Shown: positions 18,452 to 28,024, counted from the first letter of the stretch. The stretch: 51,846 bases of DNA from an uncultured Pelagibacteraceae bacterium (GCA_902597675.1 CACJYR010000007.1:1-51846), one strand, 5' to 3'. The notes: generated from the sequence alone by a model not told the origin. Translations and numbers: made by a program.

Positions 18452-19361
18452 ACATCCAGAAAAGCAGAATAAACCGATAAATCCAATTAAAAAAAAACCA
18501 GATTGGATAAGATCAAAATTAGTAAATAGCAAAGAATTTTTTTTAACAAAAACAATCGTAAATAAAAATAATCTTGTAACAGTTTGTCAGGAAGCTAATT
18601 GCCCAAATATCACTGAATGTTGGAGTAAAAGACATGCTACGTTTATGATCATGGGTGATACATGTACAAGAGCATGTGCTTTTTGCGATGTAAAAACTGG
18701 TAAACCAGGAAAACTAGATAATCTTGAACCAATAAAAATTTCTCAGGCTGTAAAAAAATTAAATTTAAAACATGTTGTAATAACATCAGTTGATCGAGAT
18801 GATTTAGATGATGGTGGTTCAAATCATTTTTTTGAGGTTATTAACCAAACAAGAAAAACAAATCCAAATACTACAATTGAAGTTTTAACTCCTGATTTTT
18901 TAAGAAAGGGTAATGCTTATAAAAAAGTTTTAGAGGCAAATCCTGATGTTTTTAATCATAATATTGAAACTGTTCCTAGTCTTTATCTTAAAGTAAGACC
19001 CGGTTCTAGATATTTCGCATCTTTAGAACTTTTGAAAAATGCTAAAATGATAAATAAAAAAATTTTTACTAAATCAGGGATAATGGTTGGCTTAGGTGAA
19101 AAAAAAGATGAGATTTTGCAGGTAATGGATGATTTAAAAGCTGCTGATGTAGATTTTTTAACTATTGGTCAATACTTACAACCATCTGTTAGACATCATC
19201 CTCTTGATAGATACTATACACCAGAAGAATTTGATGAATTAGGAAGTATTGCGAAATCAAAAGGTTTTTTATTAGTTTCTTCATCGCCATTAACAAGATC
19301 TTCTTATCATGCAGATGAAGATTTTGCTAAGCTACAACAAAATCGGATAAACAATCATTAA
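18441..19361 (+). CDS. lipA: Lipoyl synthase
   Basis: Radical SAM enzyme inserting two sulfurs into octanoyl groups on lipoyl domains. The 306-residue protein has the auxiliary cluster cysteines in [13 protein letters not shown], the radical SAM triad in [13 protein letters not shown], and the C-terminal [11 protein letters not shown] motif. Its substrates, the 2-oxoacid dehydrogenase E2 proteins, are not encoded here. It overlaps both neighbours (11 nt with ftsB, 1 nt with the START gene). Confidence 0.97.
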   Translation: MKIRHPEKQNKPINPIKKKPDWIRSKLVNSKEFFLTKTIVNKNNLVTVCQEANCPNITECWSKRHATFMIMGDTCTRACAFCDVKTGKPGKLDNLEPIKISQAVKKLNLKHVVITSVDRDDLDDGGSNHFFEVINQTRKTNPNTTIEVLTPDFLRKGNAYKKVLEANPDVFNHNIETVPSLYLKVRPGSRYFASLELLKNAKMINKKIFTKSGIMVGLGEKKDEILQVMDDLKAADVDFLTIGQYLQPSVRHHPLDRYYTPEEFDELGSIAKSKGFLLVSSSPLTRSSYHADEDFAKLQQNRINNH

Positions 19362-19819
19362 TGCCAAAAGCTTCAGTTAAGCGATTAATTGAATGTGAAA
19401 AAAAAGACTTAATTGAACTTGTTTTAGATATAGAAAAATATCCTGAATTTGTTCCATTTTGTTTTGATGCTAAAATATATGAAAACAAACAAGATGGTGA
19501 CTTGCAAAAAATTATTGCTGATTTAACCATTGGTAAAGGCCCATTTAAAGATACATACAAAAGTGATGTTGCTTTTAATAAAAAAACTGATTCAATCAAT
19601 GTTAAGAATATAGAGGGACCATTAAATCATCTAACAAATAATTGGACATTTAGTGATAAAAATAATGGTATTACCGAGGTCACCTTTGATATTGATTTTG
19701 AAATAAAGAATAAATTTTTAAATTCTTTAATGGTAGTCTCTTTTCAATTTGGTTTAGAAAAAATAGCTGATGCCTTTCAAAAAAGAGCTGAAGAATTATT
19801 TGGAAATTCTAAGAATTAA
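19361..19819 (+). CDS. COQ10/RatA-type START-domain protein, probable ubiquinone-binding
   Basis: A 152-residue single-domain protein beginning KASVKRLIECEKKDLIELVLDIEKYPEFVPFC, the classic start of the COQ10/Pfam polyketide-cyclase-like START family. Mitochondrial Coq10 binds ubiquinone and helps respiration; bacterial homologues also include the RatA toxin family. The lipA-coq10 adjacency is conserved in alphaproteobacteria and favours the COQ10 role. The gene overlaps lipA by 1 nt, and its 3' end overlaps the convergent pncC by 24 nt. Confidence 0.85.
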   Translation: MPKASVKRLIECEKKDLIELVLDIEKYPEFVPFCFDAKIYENKQDGDLQKIIADLTIGKGPFKDTYKSDVAFNKKTDSINVKNIEGPLNHLTNNWTFSDKNNGITEVTFDIDFEIKNKFLNSLMVVSFQFGLEKIADAFQKRAEELFGNSKN

Positions 19820-20257
19820 ATCTAAGGTTTTTTTAACAGTTGCTTTTTGAATTGAAGATCTTTTTTTACTTTTAAATAAACACTTATTAATCTGTACTTT
19901 TTTGCCTTTTTTTATACCAATATAAACTAGACCTACTGGCTTTTGTTTGGTGCCACCTTTGGGGCCAGCAATTCCAGTTATAGAAGCGTTAATATTGGCT
20001 TTTGATATTTTAGATAAGTTATTTACCATTGCCAAACAACATTGGTGACTAACCGCACCATATTTTTTAATAATATTTTTATTAACTCTAAGAATTCTAA
20101 TTTTAGCTTGGTTAGAGTAGGTGACTAGTCCTAAATTAAATATTTTTGAAGCACCACTTATTGAGGTAATTGAACTAGCTAACATTCCACCAGTACAAGA
20201 CTCAACAACAGAAAGTTTTAATTTTTTTTTGGTTAAAAGCCTGACTAAAGTTTTCAT
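19796..20257 (-). CDS. pncC: Nicotinamide-nucleotide amidase, CinA C-terminal type
   Basis: A 153-residue protein consisting only of the CinA C-terminal domain: LSVVESCTGGMLASSITSISGAS near the start and ITGIAGPKGGTKQKPVGLVYIG later. PncC deamidates NMN to nicotinic acid mononucleotide in pyridine-nucleotide recycling. I chose the ATG at 20257, which overlaps the pgpA stop as TAATG; an upstream in-frame start at 20323 would lie fully within pgpA. No N-terminal MoCF-like CinA domain exists. Confidence 0.9.
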   Translation of the reverse strand: MKTLVRLLTKKKLKLSVVESCTGGMLASSITSISGASKIFNLGLVTYSNQAKIRILRVNKNIIKKYGAVSHQCCLAMVNNLSKISKANINASITGIAGPKGGTKQKPVGLVYIGIKKGKKVQINKCLFKSKKRSSIQKATVKKTLDLILRISK

Positions 20258-20760
20258 TAAATTAAATAACTGCTTAATAACATAAAACAAATTAATGATA
20301 GAACAACATATAATCCCGCACAAACATCGTCCATTATTACACCGAAACTATTTTTGTAATTTTTGTCAAAATAATTTACTGGAAATGGTTTCAGTATGTC
20401 AAAAATTCTAAAAAGCACAAAGCAAATACCATAAAAAATTATGGCTTCATCAGATGTTTTTTGTGTTCCATGGGATATTTCATAGAGATAAATTGGTATA
20501 GATTGACCTATAAATTCATCAATAATAACTTCTTTTGGATCTTTATTTTCTTTCTCCTTTATATGGGATGCTACTGCTATGAATGAATAAATAAAAATAA
20601 TAACCAAGCCTGTTAAGACTATATTTGGTGACAACTTTATTATATGAAAAAAAAAATAAAGAAAAATAATTGTAGCTAAAGATCCAAACGTTCCAGGAAT
20701 GATCTTAATTTTTCCTAGTCCAAACATTGTTACTAATAATGAATTAAAAGTTTTAATCAT
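20257..20760 (-). CDS. pgpA: Phosphatidylglycerophosphatase A
   Basis: Removes phosphate from phosphatidylglycerophosphate to give phosphatidylglycerol. The 167-residue membrane protein shows the family start GLGKIKIIPGTFGSLATI, the acidic motif KEVIIDEFIGQSIP, the FRIFDILKPFPVNYFD segment and GVIMDDVCAGLY, with about four hydrophobic helices. It overlaps ispDF by 8 nt and pncC by 1 nt. Confidence 0.95.
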   Translation of the reverse strand: MIKTFNSLLVTMFGLGKIKIIPGTFGSLATIIFLYFFFHIIKLSPNIVLTGLVIIFIYSFIAVASHIKEKENKDPKEVIIDEFIGQSIPIYLYEISHGTQKTSDEAIIFYGICFVLFRIFDILKPFPVNYFDKNYKNSFGVIMDDVCAGLYVVLSLICFMLLSSYLI

Positions 20761-21859
20761 ATTTTGTAATTGAAATTATGGTTTCACAAGCGATAGCCTT
20801 TTCTTTTCCTATCAAACCTAATTTTTCTACAGTTTTACCTTTTAAATTAATTTGGTTTTCATTAAGACCTGTCAATTTGGAAACTGATTTAATTATTTTG
20901 CCTCTGTATTTTGAAACTCTTGGTTTCTGACAAATTAAGTTTATATCTAAGTTATTTATAATTAAATTTGAATTATTAAGATCAAATATAATTGGTTTTA
21001 GCATTTTTGGAGATCTGATATTTTTAAATTTTTTTGTATTAGGAAAATATGTTCCAATGTCCTTTTTTTTAATAGCTCCTAAAATGGAGTCAATAATTGC
21101 ATGTAAAATTACATCCCCATCAGAATGACCCTCAAGACCTGAATGAAAAGGAATTTTTACTCCTCCAAGATAAAGTTTTTTATTTTTAACTAATTTATGG
21201 ATATCGAAACCTATACCATAAAAAGTTTTATGGGTTTTTATATCATCAATATATGTAATTTTATTATTTTCTTTTTCACCTGGTATAAATTTTATTTTGA
21301 AATCTTTATTTATAAATAAAGTTGCTTCATCAGTGACTTTACTTTTTTGATCTTTTGCAATTTCATATAAATCCTTAAATTTAAATGCTTGAGGGGTCTG
21401 AGTTAACAACAATCTATTCCTATTAAGATTAAATATTCGATTTTGAGTTTTATATTTTATTGTGTCTCTTGAATTTATAATTGGAACTACAGCTTTATTA
21501 TTTTTTAAATTTTTGGCAATATTTTTTAGTAATCTAATTGAGAAATTAGGCCTAGCTGCATCATGTATAAATACGTTTTTTGGCTTATATCTTTTTAAAT
21601 ATTTTAAAGCTTTTAAAGAAGAGTCTGATCTTTCCTTTCCCCCTTTAATAATACTTATTGATTTAGGATACTTTTTTTTTTTTAAATGTTTAAGATTATT
21701 TGAAACAATTAAAATTTTCTTAAATAGCTTTGAATTGAGGGATTTTTCTATGGAATGATCAATTATTTCTTTATTTCGGAAATTAAAGAATTGCTTGGGT
21801 ATTTTTTTATTAAATCTCTTACTTTTTCCAGCAGCTAATATTACAAAATAGTTGTTCAT
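20753..21859 (-). CDS. ispDF: Bifunctional IspD-IspF enzyme of the MEP isoprenoid pathway
   Basis: One 368-residue chain carries MEP cytidylyltransferase (IspD, about 1-212; LAAGKSKRFNKKIPKQF, FIHDAARPN) and MECDP synthase (IspF, about 214-368; GIGFDIHKL, LGGVKIPFHSGLEGHSDGDV, KDIGTYFPNT). The fusion is typical of alphaproteobacteria. The IspF metal ligands (Asp and His in GFDIH, and the later His) are visible. The gene starts 26 nt from the divergent ntrY; dusB, ntrB and ntrC, usual neighbours on that side, are absent. Confidence 0.97.
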   Translation of the reverse strand: MNNYFVILAAGKSKRFNKKIPKQFFNFRNKEIIDHSIEKSLNSKLFKKILIVSNNLKHLKKKKYPKSISIIKGGKERSDSSLKALKYLKRYKPKNVFIHDAARPNFSIRLLKNIAKNLKNNKAVVPIINSRDTIKYKTQNRIFNLNRNRLLLTQTPQAFKFKDLYEIAKDQKSKVTDEATLFINKDFKIKFIPGEKENNKITYIDDIKTHKTFYGIGFDIHKLVKNKKLYLGGVKIPFHSGLEGHSDGDVILHAIIDSILGAIKKKDIGTYFPNTKKFKNIRSPKMLKPIIFDLNNSNLIINNLDINLICQKPRVSKYRGKIIKSVSKLTGLNENQINLKGKTVEKLGLIGKEKAIACETIISITKYD

Positions 21860-21885
21860 TCGTTTAAATGCTATAATTCTAATTT

Positions 21886-23682
21886 ATGTTAGAATTTTTG
21901 AAAAAAAATATAATCATTATTATTCTATCTAGTATCACACTATTTCTAGGTTTTTTAACCTTTTTGACATTTATTGACAGAAGTTTTGTTGATTTAAATG
22001 AAAAAAATTTACAATATTTACTAATTTCAAATATTTTTTTACTTATTTTATTATTCATATTTATTTTTGTAGAAGTTAAAAATTCAATTAAAATTGATAT
22101 TGATAAGGATGGCTTAACATCAAATAAAAAATACATAACGTATTTCTCATTATTTACTTTAATACCATCAATTTTAATTTCAATTTTTTCCTTATTTCTT
22201 TTTTCATTTGCTTTAGAAAAGTACTTTGATAAGAAAGTTACAACTGTTGTAAATAATTCCTATGAACTTGCTAAAAATTATGTTGAAGAGGTAAGAAATA
22301 AAATACAATCAGATATAATTTTGATTGCTTTTGATACTAACAAAAGTGTTAATTTTTTAAATGAAAATGCAAATGAATATTTACGATTTTTAAGGACACA
22401 AAAACTAATTCGGGATGTTGATGAAATTCATATAATTGATAAAAATAAAAAACTATTATACTCCACTGAAAAAAAAGAAAAATACATTCCACCAGTTGAT
22501 AAAGCACTAAATTTAGTTTTAGAGGATGATCGACCATTAAAGATAATAGATACTAAAGCTAATATTTCAGCTGCAATAATGAGATTACAATCATCAAAAG
22601 ATAGATTTATCTATGTGGTAAAATTTTTAGATAAGGATATTTCAAATTATTTAGCTGAATCTCAGGAAGCAATTAATTTTTATTATACTGTTGAAGATAG
22701 AAGCACAGGTATAAAAATTTCCTTTTTTATCATATATATTATAATTGTCTCATTGCTACTATTTATCTCTATTACAATAGCAATTAGATTTTCATCAAGA
22801 TTTTTTAGATCTATTAACAATCTTATTCTGGCATCAACTGAAATAGGCCAGGGAAATCTTAATACAAAAGTACCAGAAATTAAAACTGATAAAGATATGG
22901 AGGTCTTGAATAAAAATTTTAATTCTATGATTAGTAGACTTAAAAATCAGCAAGAAAAATTAATAATTAATGAAAGGTATAAAGCATGGGGAAATTTATC
23001 AAGAAAGTTAGCCCATGAAATTAAAAATCCTCTTACACCAATACAACTAACAATAGATCGAATTAAAACTAAATACTCTGGACAAATAACTGATGAAGAT
23101 CAACAATCATTTAAAGAAAATTTAAAAATTATAAACTCTCAAATAAAACAAATAGAAAATCTAGTAAACGAATTTTCAGATTTTGCCAGAATGCCAAAAC
23201 CTATTTTAAAGAGAAATAATTTAGTAAAGTTATTAAATGAAAATGTCAAATTGTTATCAGAGGTTAATAAATCCATTGAGATAAACTTAAATAAAAAAGA
23301 TGAGGAGATTTTACTAGAATGTGACAAAGAGCAAATTTCAAGAGTTTTCATTAACCTGATAAAGAACTCCATTGAGAGCATCGAACAAAAAGTTGAAAAA
23401 AACCCTGATTTTAAAAAGAAAATTTTAATTGATATTTCATCAAATAATGACCATATTTTAATATCAATAGAGGACAATGGTATTGGTTTTGATAAAAATA
23501 ATATAAAGGAAATTTTAAATCCATATTACACAACAAAAAAAAATGGAACTGGACTAGGCCTATCTATTGTAAACAAAATTATAAATGATCACAAAGGTGA
23601 ACTTGAGTTCATTCCGATTAATAATGGTGCAAAAATACAGATAAGATTTTATTTAAATGACAACAGAAATATTAATAGTTGA
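21886..23682 (+). CDS. ntrY: NtrY-type sensor histidine kinase
   Basis: A 598-residue membrane kinase. It has transmembrane segments at about 8-30, 42-62 and 84-108, a periplasmic domain, another helix near 280-300, a HAMP/PAS-linker region, the HisKA motif LSRKLAHEIKNPLTPIQLTIDR with the phospho-acceptor His, and an HATPase domain (NLIKNSIES, DNGIGF, GTGLGLSIV). The AHEIKNPLTPIQLS-like motif is characteristic of NtrY. It overlaps ntrX by 26 nt. NtrYX responds to nitrogen and redox or envelope cues in alphaproteobacteria; the signal here is unknown. Confidence 0.94.
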   Translation: MLEFLKKNIIIIILSSITLFLGFLTFLTFIDRSFVDLNEKNLQYLLISNIFLLILLFIFIFVEVKNSIKIDIDKDGLTSNKKYITYFSLFTLIPSILISIFSLFLFSFALEKYFDKKVTTVVNNSYELAKNYVEEVRNKIQSDIILIAFDTNKSVNFLNENANEYLRFLRTQKLIRDVDEIHIIDKNKKLLYSTEKKEKYIPPVDKALNLVLEDDRPLKIIDTKANISAAIMRLQSSKDRFIYVVKFLDKDISNYLAESQEAINFYYTVEDRSTGIKISFFIIYIIIVSLLLFISITIAIRFSSRFFRSINNLILASTEIGQGNLNTKVPEIKTDKDMEVLNKNFNSMISRLKNQQEKLIINERYKAWGNLSRKLAHEIKNPLTPIQLTIDRIKTKYSGQITDEDQQSFKENLKIINSQIKQIENLVNEFSDFARMPKPILKRNNLVKLLNENVKLLSEVNKSIEINLNKKDEEILLECDKEQISRVFINLIKNSIESIEQKVEKNPDFKKKILIDISSNNDHILISIEDNGIGFDKNNIKEILNPYYTTKKNGTGLGLSIVNKIINDHKGELEFIPINNGAKIQIRFYLNDNRNINS

Positions 23683-25012
23683 TGATAATGCGGATATAAG
23701 AAATATCCTAAATGAATTAATTGTTGATGCTGGGTACAAAACTAGAGTAGCAGCTAATTACAATCAAGCATTAAAAGAAATAGATAAAAAAATGCCTGAT
23801 GTAGCTATCTTAGATGTTAAATTAGATAAAGGTGATAATGATGGAATAGAGTTATTATCTCATATCAAGTCTAAAAATAAGGATGTCCCAGTAATTATTA
23901 TTACAGGTCATGCCAATATTGAGATGGCAGTAAATTCATTGAAACATGGTGCATTTGAATTTGTAGAAAAACCTTTTGACCAAGCTAGATTATTAAACTT
24001 TATAACCAGAGCTGTTGAAAATCTTCAATTAAAAAAACAAAATAAGGATTATGAAAATAAGTTATTTTCTTCATATGATTTAATAGGTGATAGTAAAAAT
24101 ATATCTACAATACGAGAACAAATAAAAAAAATATCTTTAACTGAGAGCAGGATTCTTATAAATGGGCCATCAGGTTCAGGGAAGGAATTAATCGCAAGAA
24201 AAATTCATAAAAATTCAAAAAGAGAGAAAAATCCATTTATAATTCTAAACGGAGCACTTCTTGATTCAGAAAAATACGAACAAGAGTTATTTGGCGAGGA
24301 AAAGAGCGATGGTTCTATTTCATATGGTGCTTTAGAAAAAGCTAATAAAGGTACTTTATTAATTGATCAAGTTTCTGAAATTCCCCTAGTTATTCAGTCA
24401 AAAATATTAAGAGTTCTTATTGATCAAAAATTTAAAAGATTAAATGGTAATAATGATATCAATGTTGATGTTAGATTAATTTGTTCATCAAGTAAGGATT
24501 TGAAAGATGAAATAAAAATAGGTAATTTTAGAGAGGATCTCTATCATAGATTGAACGTTTTTGAAATTAACATTAAATCATTAAACGAAAGAATTTCAGA
24601 TATACCTTTGTTAATAAGATATTTTTCAAAAATGATTTCTTCAAATTATAATATTAAAGAATTAGATATTGACGAAAATGACTCATATATTTTGAATCAT
24701 GATTGGAAAGGCAATGTAAGGGAACTAAGAAATTTGATTGAAAGAATTGCAATTTTACAACCTGATACAAAAGACAAAATTTCTAACATTGTAAAAGAGT
24801 CGTTAAAAAGCGACAATTATGATGATAAAATTGGTGAAAATAGCTTATCTGTGCCATTAAAAGAAGCTAGAGAAAACTTTGAAAAAGAGTATTTAACTAT
24901 TCAGCTTAAAAAATTTAATGGGAATATATCTAAAACAGCTAACTTTGTTGGTATGGAGAGAAGTGCTCTTCATAGAAAGCTTAAAGGCTTAGGAATAAAA
25001 GAATTTAACTAA
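23657..25012 (+). CDS. ntrX: NtrX response regulator with degenerate AAA+ domain
   Basis: Receiver domain (1-120; DD at 9-10, phospho-acceptor Asp in AILDVKLD, Lys in VEKPF), AAA+ domain (about 135-370) and Fis-type helix-turn-helix (about 400-451; GNISKTANFVGMERSALHRKL). Walker A is intact (GPSGSGKE). The Walker B region reads LLID237-Q238, with Gln where family members have Glu, and the sigma-54-contacting GAFTGA loop is replaced by a segment around SISYGALEKA. The arginine-finger region FREDLYHRL remains. It probably acts as a DNA-binding regulator without sigma-54. It overlaps ntrY and is 1 nt from trkA. Confidence 0.93.
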   Translation: MTTEILIVDDNADIRNILNELIVDAGYKTRVAANYNQALKEIDKKMPDVAILDVKLDKGDNDGIELLSHIKSKNKDVPVIIITGHANIEMAVNSLKHGAFEFVEKPFDQARLLNFITRAVENLQLKKQNKDYENKLFSSYDLIGDSKNISTIREQIKKISLTESRILINGPSGSGKELIARKIHKNSKREKNPFIILNGALLDSEKYEQELFGEEKSDGSISYGALEKANKGTLLIDQVSEIPLVIQSKILRVLIDQKFKRLNGNNDINVDVRLICSSSKDLKDEIKIGNFREDLYHRLNVFEINIKSLNERISDIPLLIRYFSKMISSNYNIKELDIDENDSYILNHDWKGNVRELRNLIERIAILQPDTKDKISNIVKESLKSDNYDDKIGENSLSVPLKEARENFEKEYLTIQLKKFNGNISKTANFVGMERSALHRKLKGLGIKEFN

Positions 25013-25013
25013 A

Positions 25014-26405
25014 ATGAATATAATTATCTGTGGTGCCGGTAGAGTAGGTTTTACTATTGCAAAGTTATTGAGTGAACAAGGCCATTCGATAACAGTTATT
25101 GATCAATCAAGTGAGGATATCCAAAAAATCAATGATAGTTTGGATGTTAAGGCAATCGTTGGAAAAGCTACATATCCTTCAATTCTTGAGAAAGCCAATG
25201 CCGCTGAAACAGATATGATTATTGCAGTTACAAGAAATGACGAAATTAATATGCTTATTTGCCAAATAGCATTTTCTATATTCAATATTCAAAAAAAAAT
25301 AGCGAGAATCAGGTCTCAAGACTATCTTAACCCAAGATTCACAAGAGTTTATAATAAAGAAAATTTACCAATTGATGTAATCATTTCTCCTGAAATTGAA
25401 ATTTCTAGATCAATACAAAGAAAATTAGAGGCTCCAGGTGCATTAGATAGCGTGCCATTTGCTGATAATAAAATAAGATTATTGGAAATATTTATTAAAG
25501 AAGATTGTAAATCTATAGGTATTAAGTTTAATGAACTCACAAATAAATACCCAAAATTAGAGGCTAATATTATTGGAATTAATCGAGATAATAAATTTTT
25601 TATTCCAAAAAAAACAGACTCAGTAAAAAAAGATGACAAAATTTATGTAATTATTAATTCATCACAAATGTCAGAAACTCTCGAAGCTTTTGGTCATGAA
25701 GAAAAAATTTCAAAAAAGATTTTAATCATTGGTGGAGGAAATATTGGTTTTAATTTAGCTAAGAACATTGAAGAGACCTTGGAAACAGTGCGGGTAAAAA
25801 TCGTTGAGAAGAATAAAGAGCGAGCAGAGTTTTTAGCAAATCAATTAAATGATGCTATTGTTATTAATGGTGATGGATTAGATGAAGAAGTTTTAACTGA
25901 AGCAAATTTAGGGGAAGCCGAAACTGTATTAGCTCTTACAAATGATGATGAAGATAACTTAATGGTAAGTGTCTTAGTTGAAAAATTTGCTAAAGACCAA
26001 AAAGATATAGATGATAAAAGAACAATGGCATTAATTAACAAACCAAATTATTCACTTCTCCAATCGTCATTAAAAATTGATGATTTAATCGATCCAAGAA
26101 TGACTACTGTTTCAAGTATTTTAAAGCATATACACAAAGGAACAATTGAAAATGCTTATACTTTATCAGATGGTGAATACGAGGTAATTGAAGCTGAAAT
26201 AATTGAGACTTCTGAACTAATTAACAAAGAAATTAAAAATTCCAATTTACCAGATGAATTAAGAATTGGTGCTGTATTAAGAGATAAAAAAATAATTATA
26301 CCTAGATCCAATTTTGTTTTTAAAAAAGATGATAGAGTTGTATTTATTGTTAAAAAAGACTCTATATCTTTTGTTGAAAATATTTTTAGATTAAGTTCAG
26401 TATAA
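25014..26405 (+). CDS. trkA: Trk potassium uptake regulatory subunit TrkA
   Basis: Cytoplasmic NAD(H)-binding gating subunit of the Trk K+ channel. The 463-residue protein has two RCK-N Rossmann domains (IIICGAGRVGFTIAKLL at 2-18 and ILIIGGGNIGFNLAKNI near 237), each followed by an RCK-C domain, the normal double-repeat plan. It sits 1 nt after ntrX and 4 nt before trkH; ntrYX-trkA linkage is conserved in alphaproteobacteria. Confidence 0.97.
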   Translation: MNIIICGAGRVGFTIAKLLSEQGHSITVIDQSSEDIQKINDSLDVKAIVGKATYPSILEKANAAETDMIIAVTRNDEINMLICQIAFSIFNIQKKIARIRSQDYLNPRFTRVYNKENLPIDVIISPEIEISRSIQRKLEAPGALDSVPFADNKIRLLEIFIKEDCKSIGIKFNELTNKYPKLEANIIGINRDNKFFIPKKTDSVKKDDKIYVIINSSQMSETLEAFGHEEKISKKILIIGGGNIGFNLAKNIEETLETVRVKIVEKNKERAEFLANQLNDAIVINGDGLDEEVLTEANLGEAETVLALTNDDEDNLMVSVLVEKFAKDQKDIDDKRTMALINKPNYSLLQSSLKIDDLIDPRMTTVSSILKHIHKGTIENAYTLSDGEYEVIEAEIIETSELINKEIKNSNLPDELRIGAVLRDKKIIIPRSNFVFKKDDRVVFIVKKDSISFVENIFRLSSV

Positions 26406-26409
26406 TTAG

Positions 26410-27816
26410 ATGTTTGGATTGCAAATAAAATATCTAAGTTTCTTTTTTGGATTAATTTCTATTTTATCTTTTTTTAATATAATTTATTCTTACTATTTCA
26501 ATCTTTACCTAAACTTAGATACTTATTATTTAAGTTTATTTTTATCTTCGATATTAGCAATTCTTTTCTATAGTTTAAAAATATCGCCTAAAAAAACATC
26601 AATTTTTCAAAAAATTTTAACTGTTTTTTTGGGATATATTTTACTACCTTTAATTTTATCTATTCCTTTTTACCTAAGTATTTATAACTTAACTTTTATA
26701 AATTCTTTTTTTGAAGCAGTTTCAGGTTTTACATCTACTGGTTTTACAATCTTTGAAAATATTAAAAATATAGATCAGAGTTTGATTTTATGGAGGTCAA
26801 CTACCCAATGGATTGGTGGATTATATTTCTTATTTTCTATAATTTATTTAATAGATATTTATGATGAAAATTTTAAAAAAACTTTAACAAATTTTTTTTC
26901 ATTTAATACTTCAGAAGTATTTAAACAAGCTATAAAAGTTTTTTTTATTTATTCTGGTATAACTTTAGTAATTTTCGTTATACTAAATTTATTTTCTATA
27001 AGAATTTTTGATTCTTTAAACTTAGCATTTTCATTAATTTCTTCAGGCGGTTTTTTACCTACAAATGATTTATCCAGTGTAATCAGAGATGACACTCAAA
27101 CTATTATTTTGTCATTTTTGATGTTAACTTCTTTTTTTAGTATTTTTTTTAGTTACAACTTATTTTTCTTCAAGAGAAAAAATATTAATTTTCTATATGA
27201 AGATCTCAATTTAATAATATACTTCGTTATAGTCTTAATTATCTTTTTTTTATTTTTTAGTTTTAATCAAAACTTTTTGAATTATTTTTTGTCAATATCA
27301 AGTAGTATGTCGAATATTGGTTTTACACTAGATAATTCAAATACAAATTTGACTTTCATTTATTTGATTTTGGTAATTATTGGAGGATCTTTTTTTTCCA
27401 CAAGTTCAGGATTGAGATTTATGAAGATTTATTCTTTATTTATATATTCAGTTAATCAAATTTTATCATTCAGTAGACCAAAAAATATATATAAGAATAA
27501 GTTATTTTTCTCTGAAGTTAATTTTGACTTTAATGAGATAAGTAAATATTTTTTATCAGTTCTCATATTTATTTTAACACTTTTTATTTTAACAACATTA
27601 TTGACTATAAGTGAATTTAGCTTTGAAAATTCATTCAAGTTATCTATTTTAACATTAATGAATACTGTCAATTCAAGTTCATATGGTTTAAGTGATATAA
27701 CTTTTTATAACCTTTCATATTTTACCAAATATTGTCTTATTTTTTTCATGATTGTTGGACGAATTGAGTTATTAACAATTTTGCTTCTTGTGAAAAAATT
27801 TCTTTTTAAAAATTAA
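26410..27816 (+). CDS. trkH: Trk-type potassium channel membrane subunit TrkH
   Basis: A 468-residue, very hydrophobic protein (Phe/Ile/Leu-rich) with about ten transmembrane segments and pore loops with selectivity-filter-type sequences such as SGFTSTGFT near 112, SSGGFLPT near 210 and SMSNIGFTLD near 300. It forms the K+ pore gated by TrkA, 4 nt upstream. Together they give low-affinity K+ uptake. tRNA-Arg follows 29 nt after the stop. Confidence 0.95.
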   Translation: MFGLQIKYLSFFFGLISILSFFNIIYSYYFNLYLNLDTYYLSLFLSSILAILFYSLKISPKKTSIFQKILTVFLGYILLPLILSIPFYLSIYNLTFINSFFEAVSGFTSTGFTIFENIKNIDQSLILWRSTTQWIGGLYFLFSIIYLIDIYDENFKKTLTNFFSFNTSEVFKQAIKVFFIYSGITLVIFVILNLFSIRIFDSLNLAFSLISSGGFLPTNDLSSVIRDDTQTIILSFLMLTSFFSIFFSYNLFFFKRKNINFLYEDLNLIIYFVIVLIIFFLFFSFNQNFLNYFLSISSSMSNIGFTLDNSNTNLTFIYLILVIIGGSFFSTSSGLRFMKIYSLFIYSVNQILSFSRPKNIYKNKLFFSEVNFDFNEISKYFLSVLIFILTLFILTTLLTISEFSFENSFKLSILTLMNTVNSSSYGLSDITFYNLSYFTKYCLIFFMIVGRIELLTILLLVKKFLFKN

Positions 27817-27845
27817 TTAATTATTGTATATGTAGTATGTTTTTT

Positions 27846-27922
27846 GCGCCCTTAGCTCAGCTGGATAGAGCATCGGTTTTCTAAACCGAGGGTCGTAGGT
27901 TCGAATCCTTCAGGGCGCGCCA
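27846..27922 (+). tRNA. tRNA-Arg (anticodon TCT)
   Basis: A full cloverleaf with encoded CCA: acceptor GCGCCCT/AGGGCGC, D stem GCTC/GAGC, anticodon stem TCGGT/ACCGA with loop TTTCTAA (anticodon TCT at 27880-27882), and T arm GTAGG-TTCGAAT-CCTTC. It reads AGA codons, which dominate arginine codons in this AT-rich window. The second T-stem pair is a U-U mismatch (27896 with 27910); the other pairs are intact. Confidence 0.96.
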
Positions 27923-27995
27923 TTACTAGCACATTTTTGGTTAAAATTTATCTTGACTAGATTTTCAATTAATTTGAAATGAGATTAAATTTCCC

Positions 27996-28024
27996 TTGAA
28001 CACCTATTTCTATCATGCTTAAAT
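27996..28024 (+). promoter_or_regulatory. Probable sigma-70 promoter of aapJ
   Basis: TTGAAC (27996-28001), a 17-nt spacer, and TTAAAT (28019-28024) preceded by TGC, which makes an extended -10. The expected transcription start is near 28031, giving a leader of about 57 nt that contains the two inverted repeats described separately. Pattern match only. Confidence 0.55.

Noticed and set aside
20258..20323. Longer N-terminus for pncC starting at 20323
   Set aside because: It would lie wholly inside pgpA and is not family-like; the TAATG start at 20257 fits both the overlap pattern and the family length.
27923..27995. Riboswitch (for example glycine or SAM type) upstream of aapJ
   Set aside because: No conserved riboswitch core or multistem junction recognisable; TTGACT at 27953 lacks a good -10.
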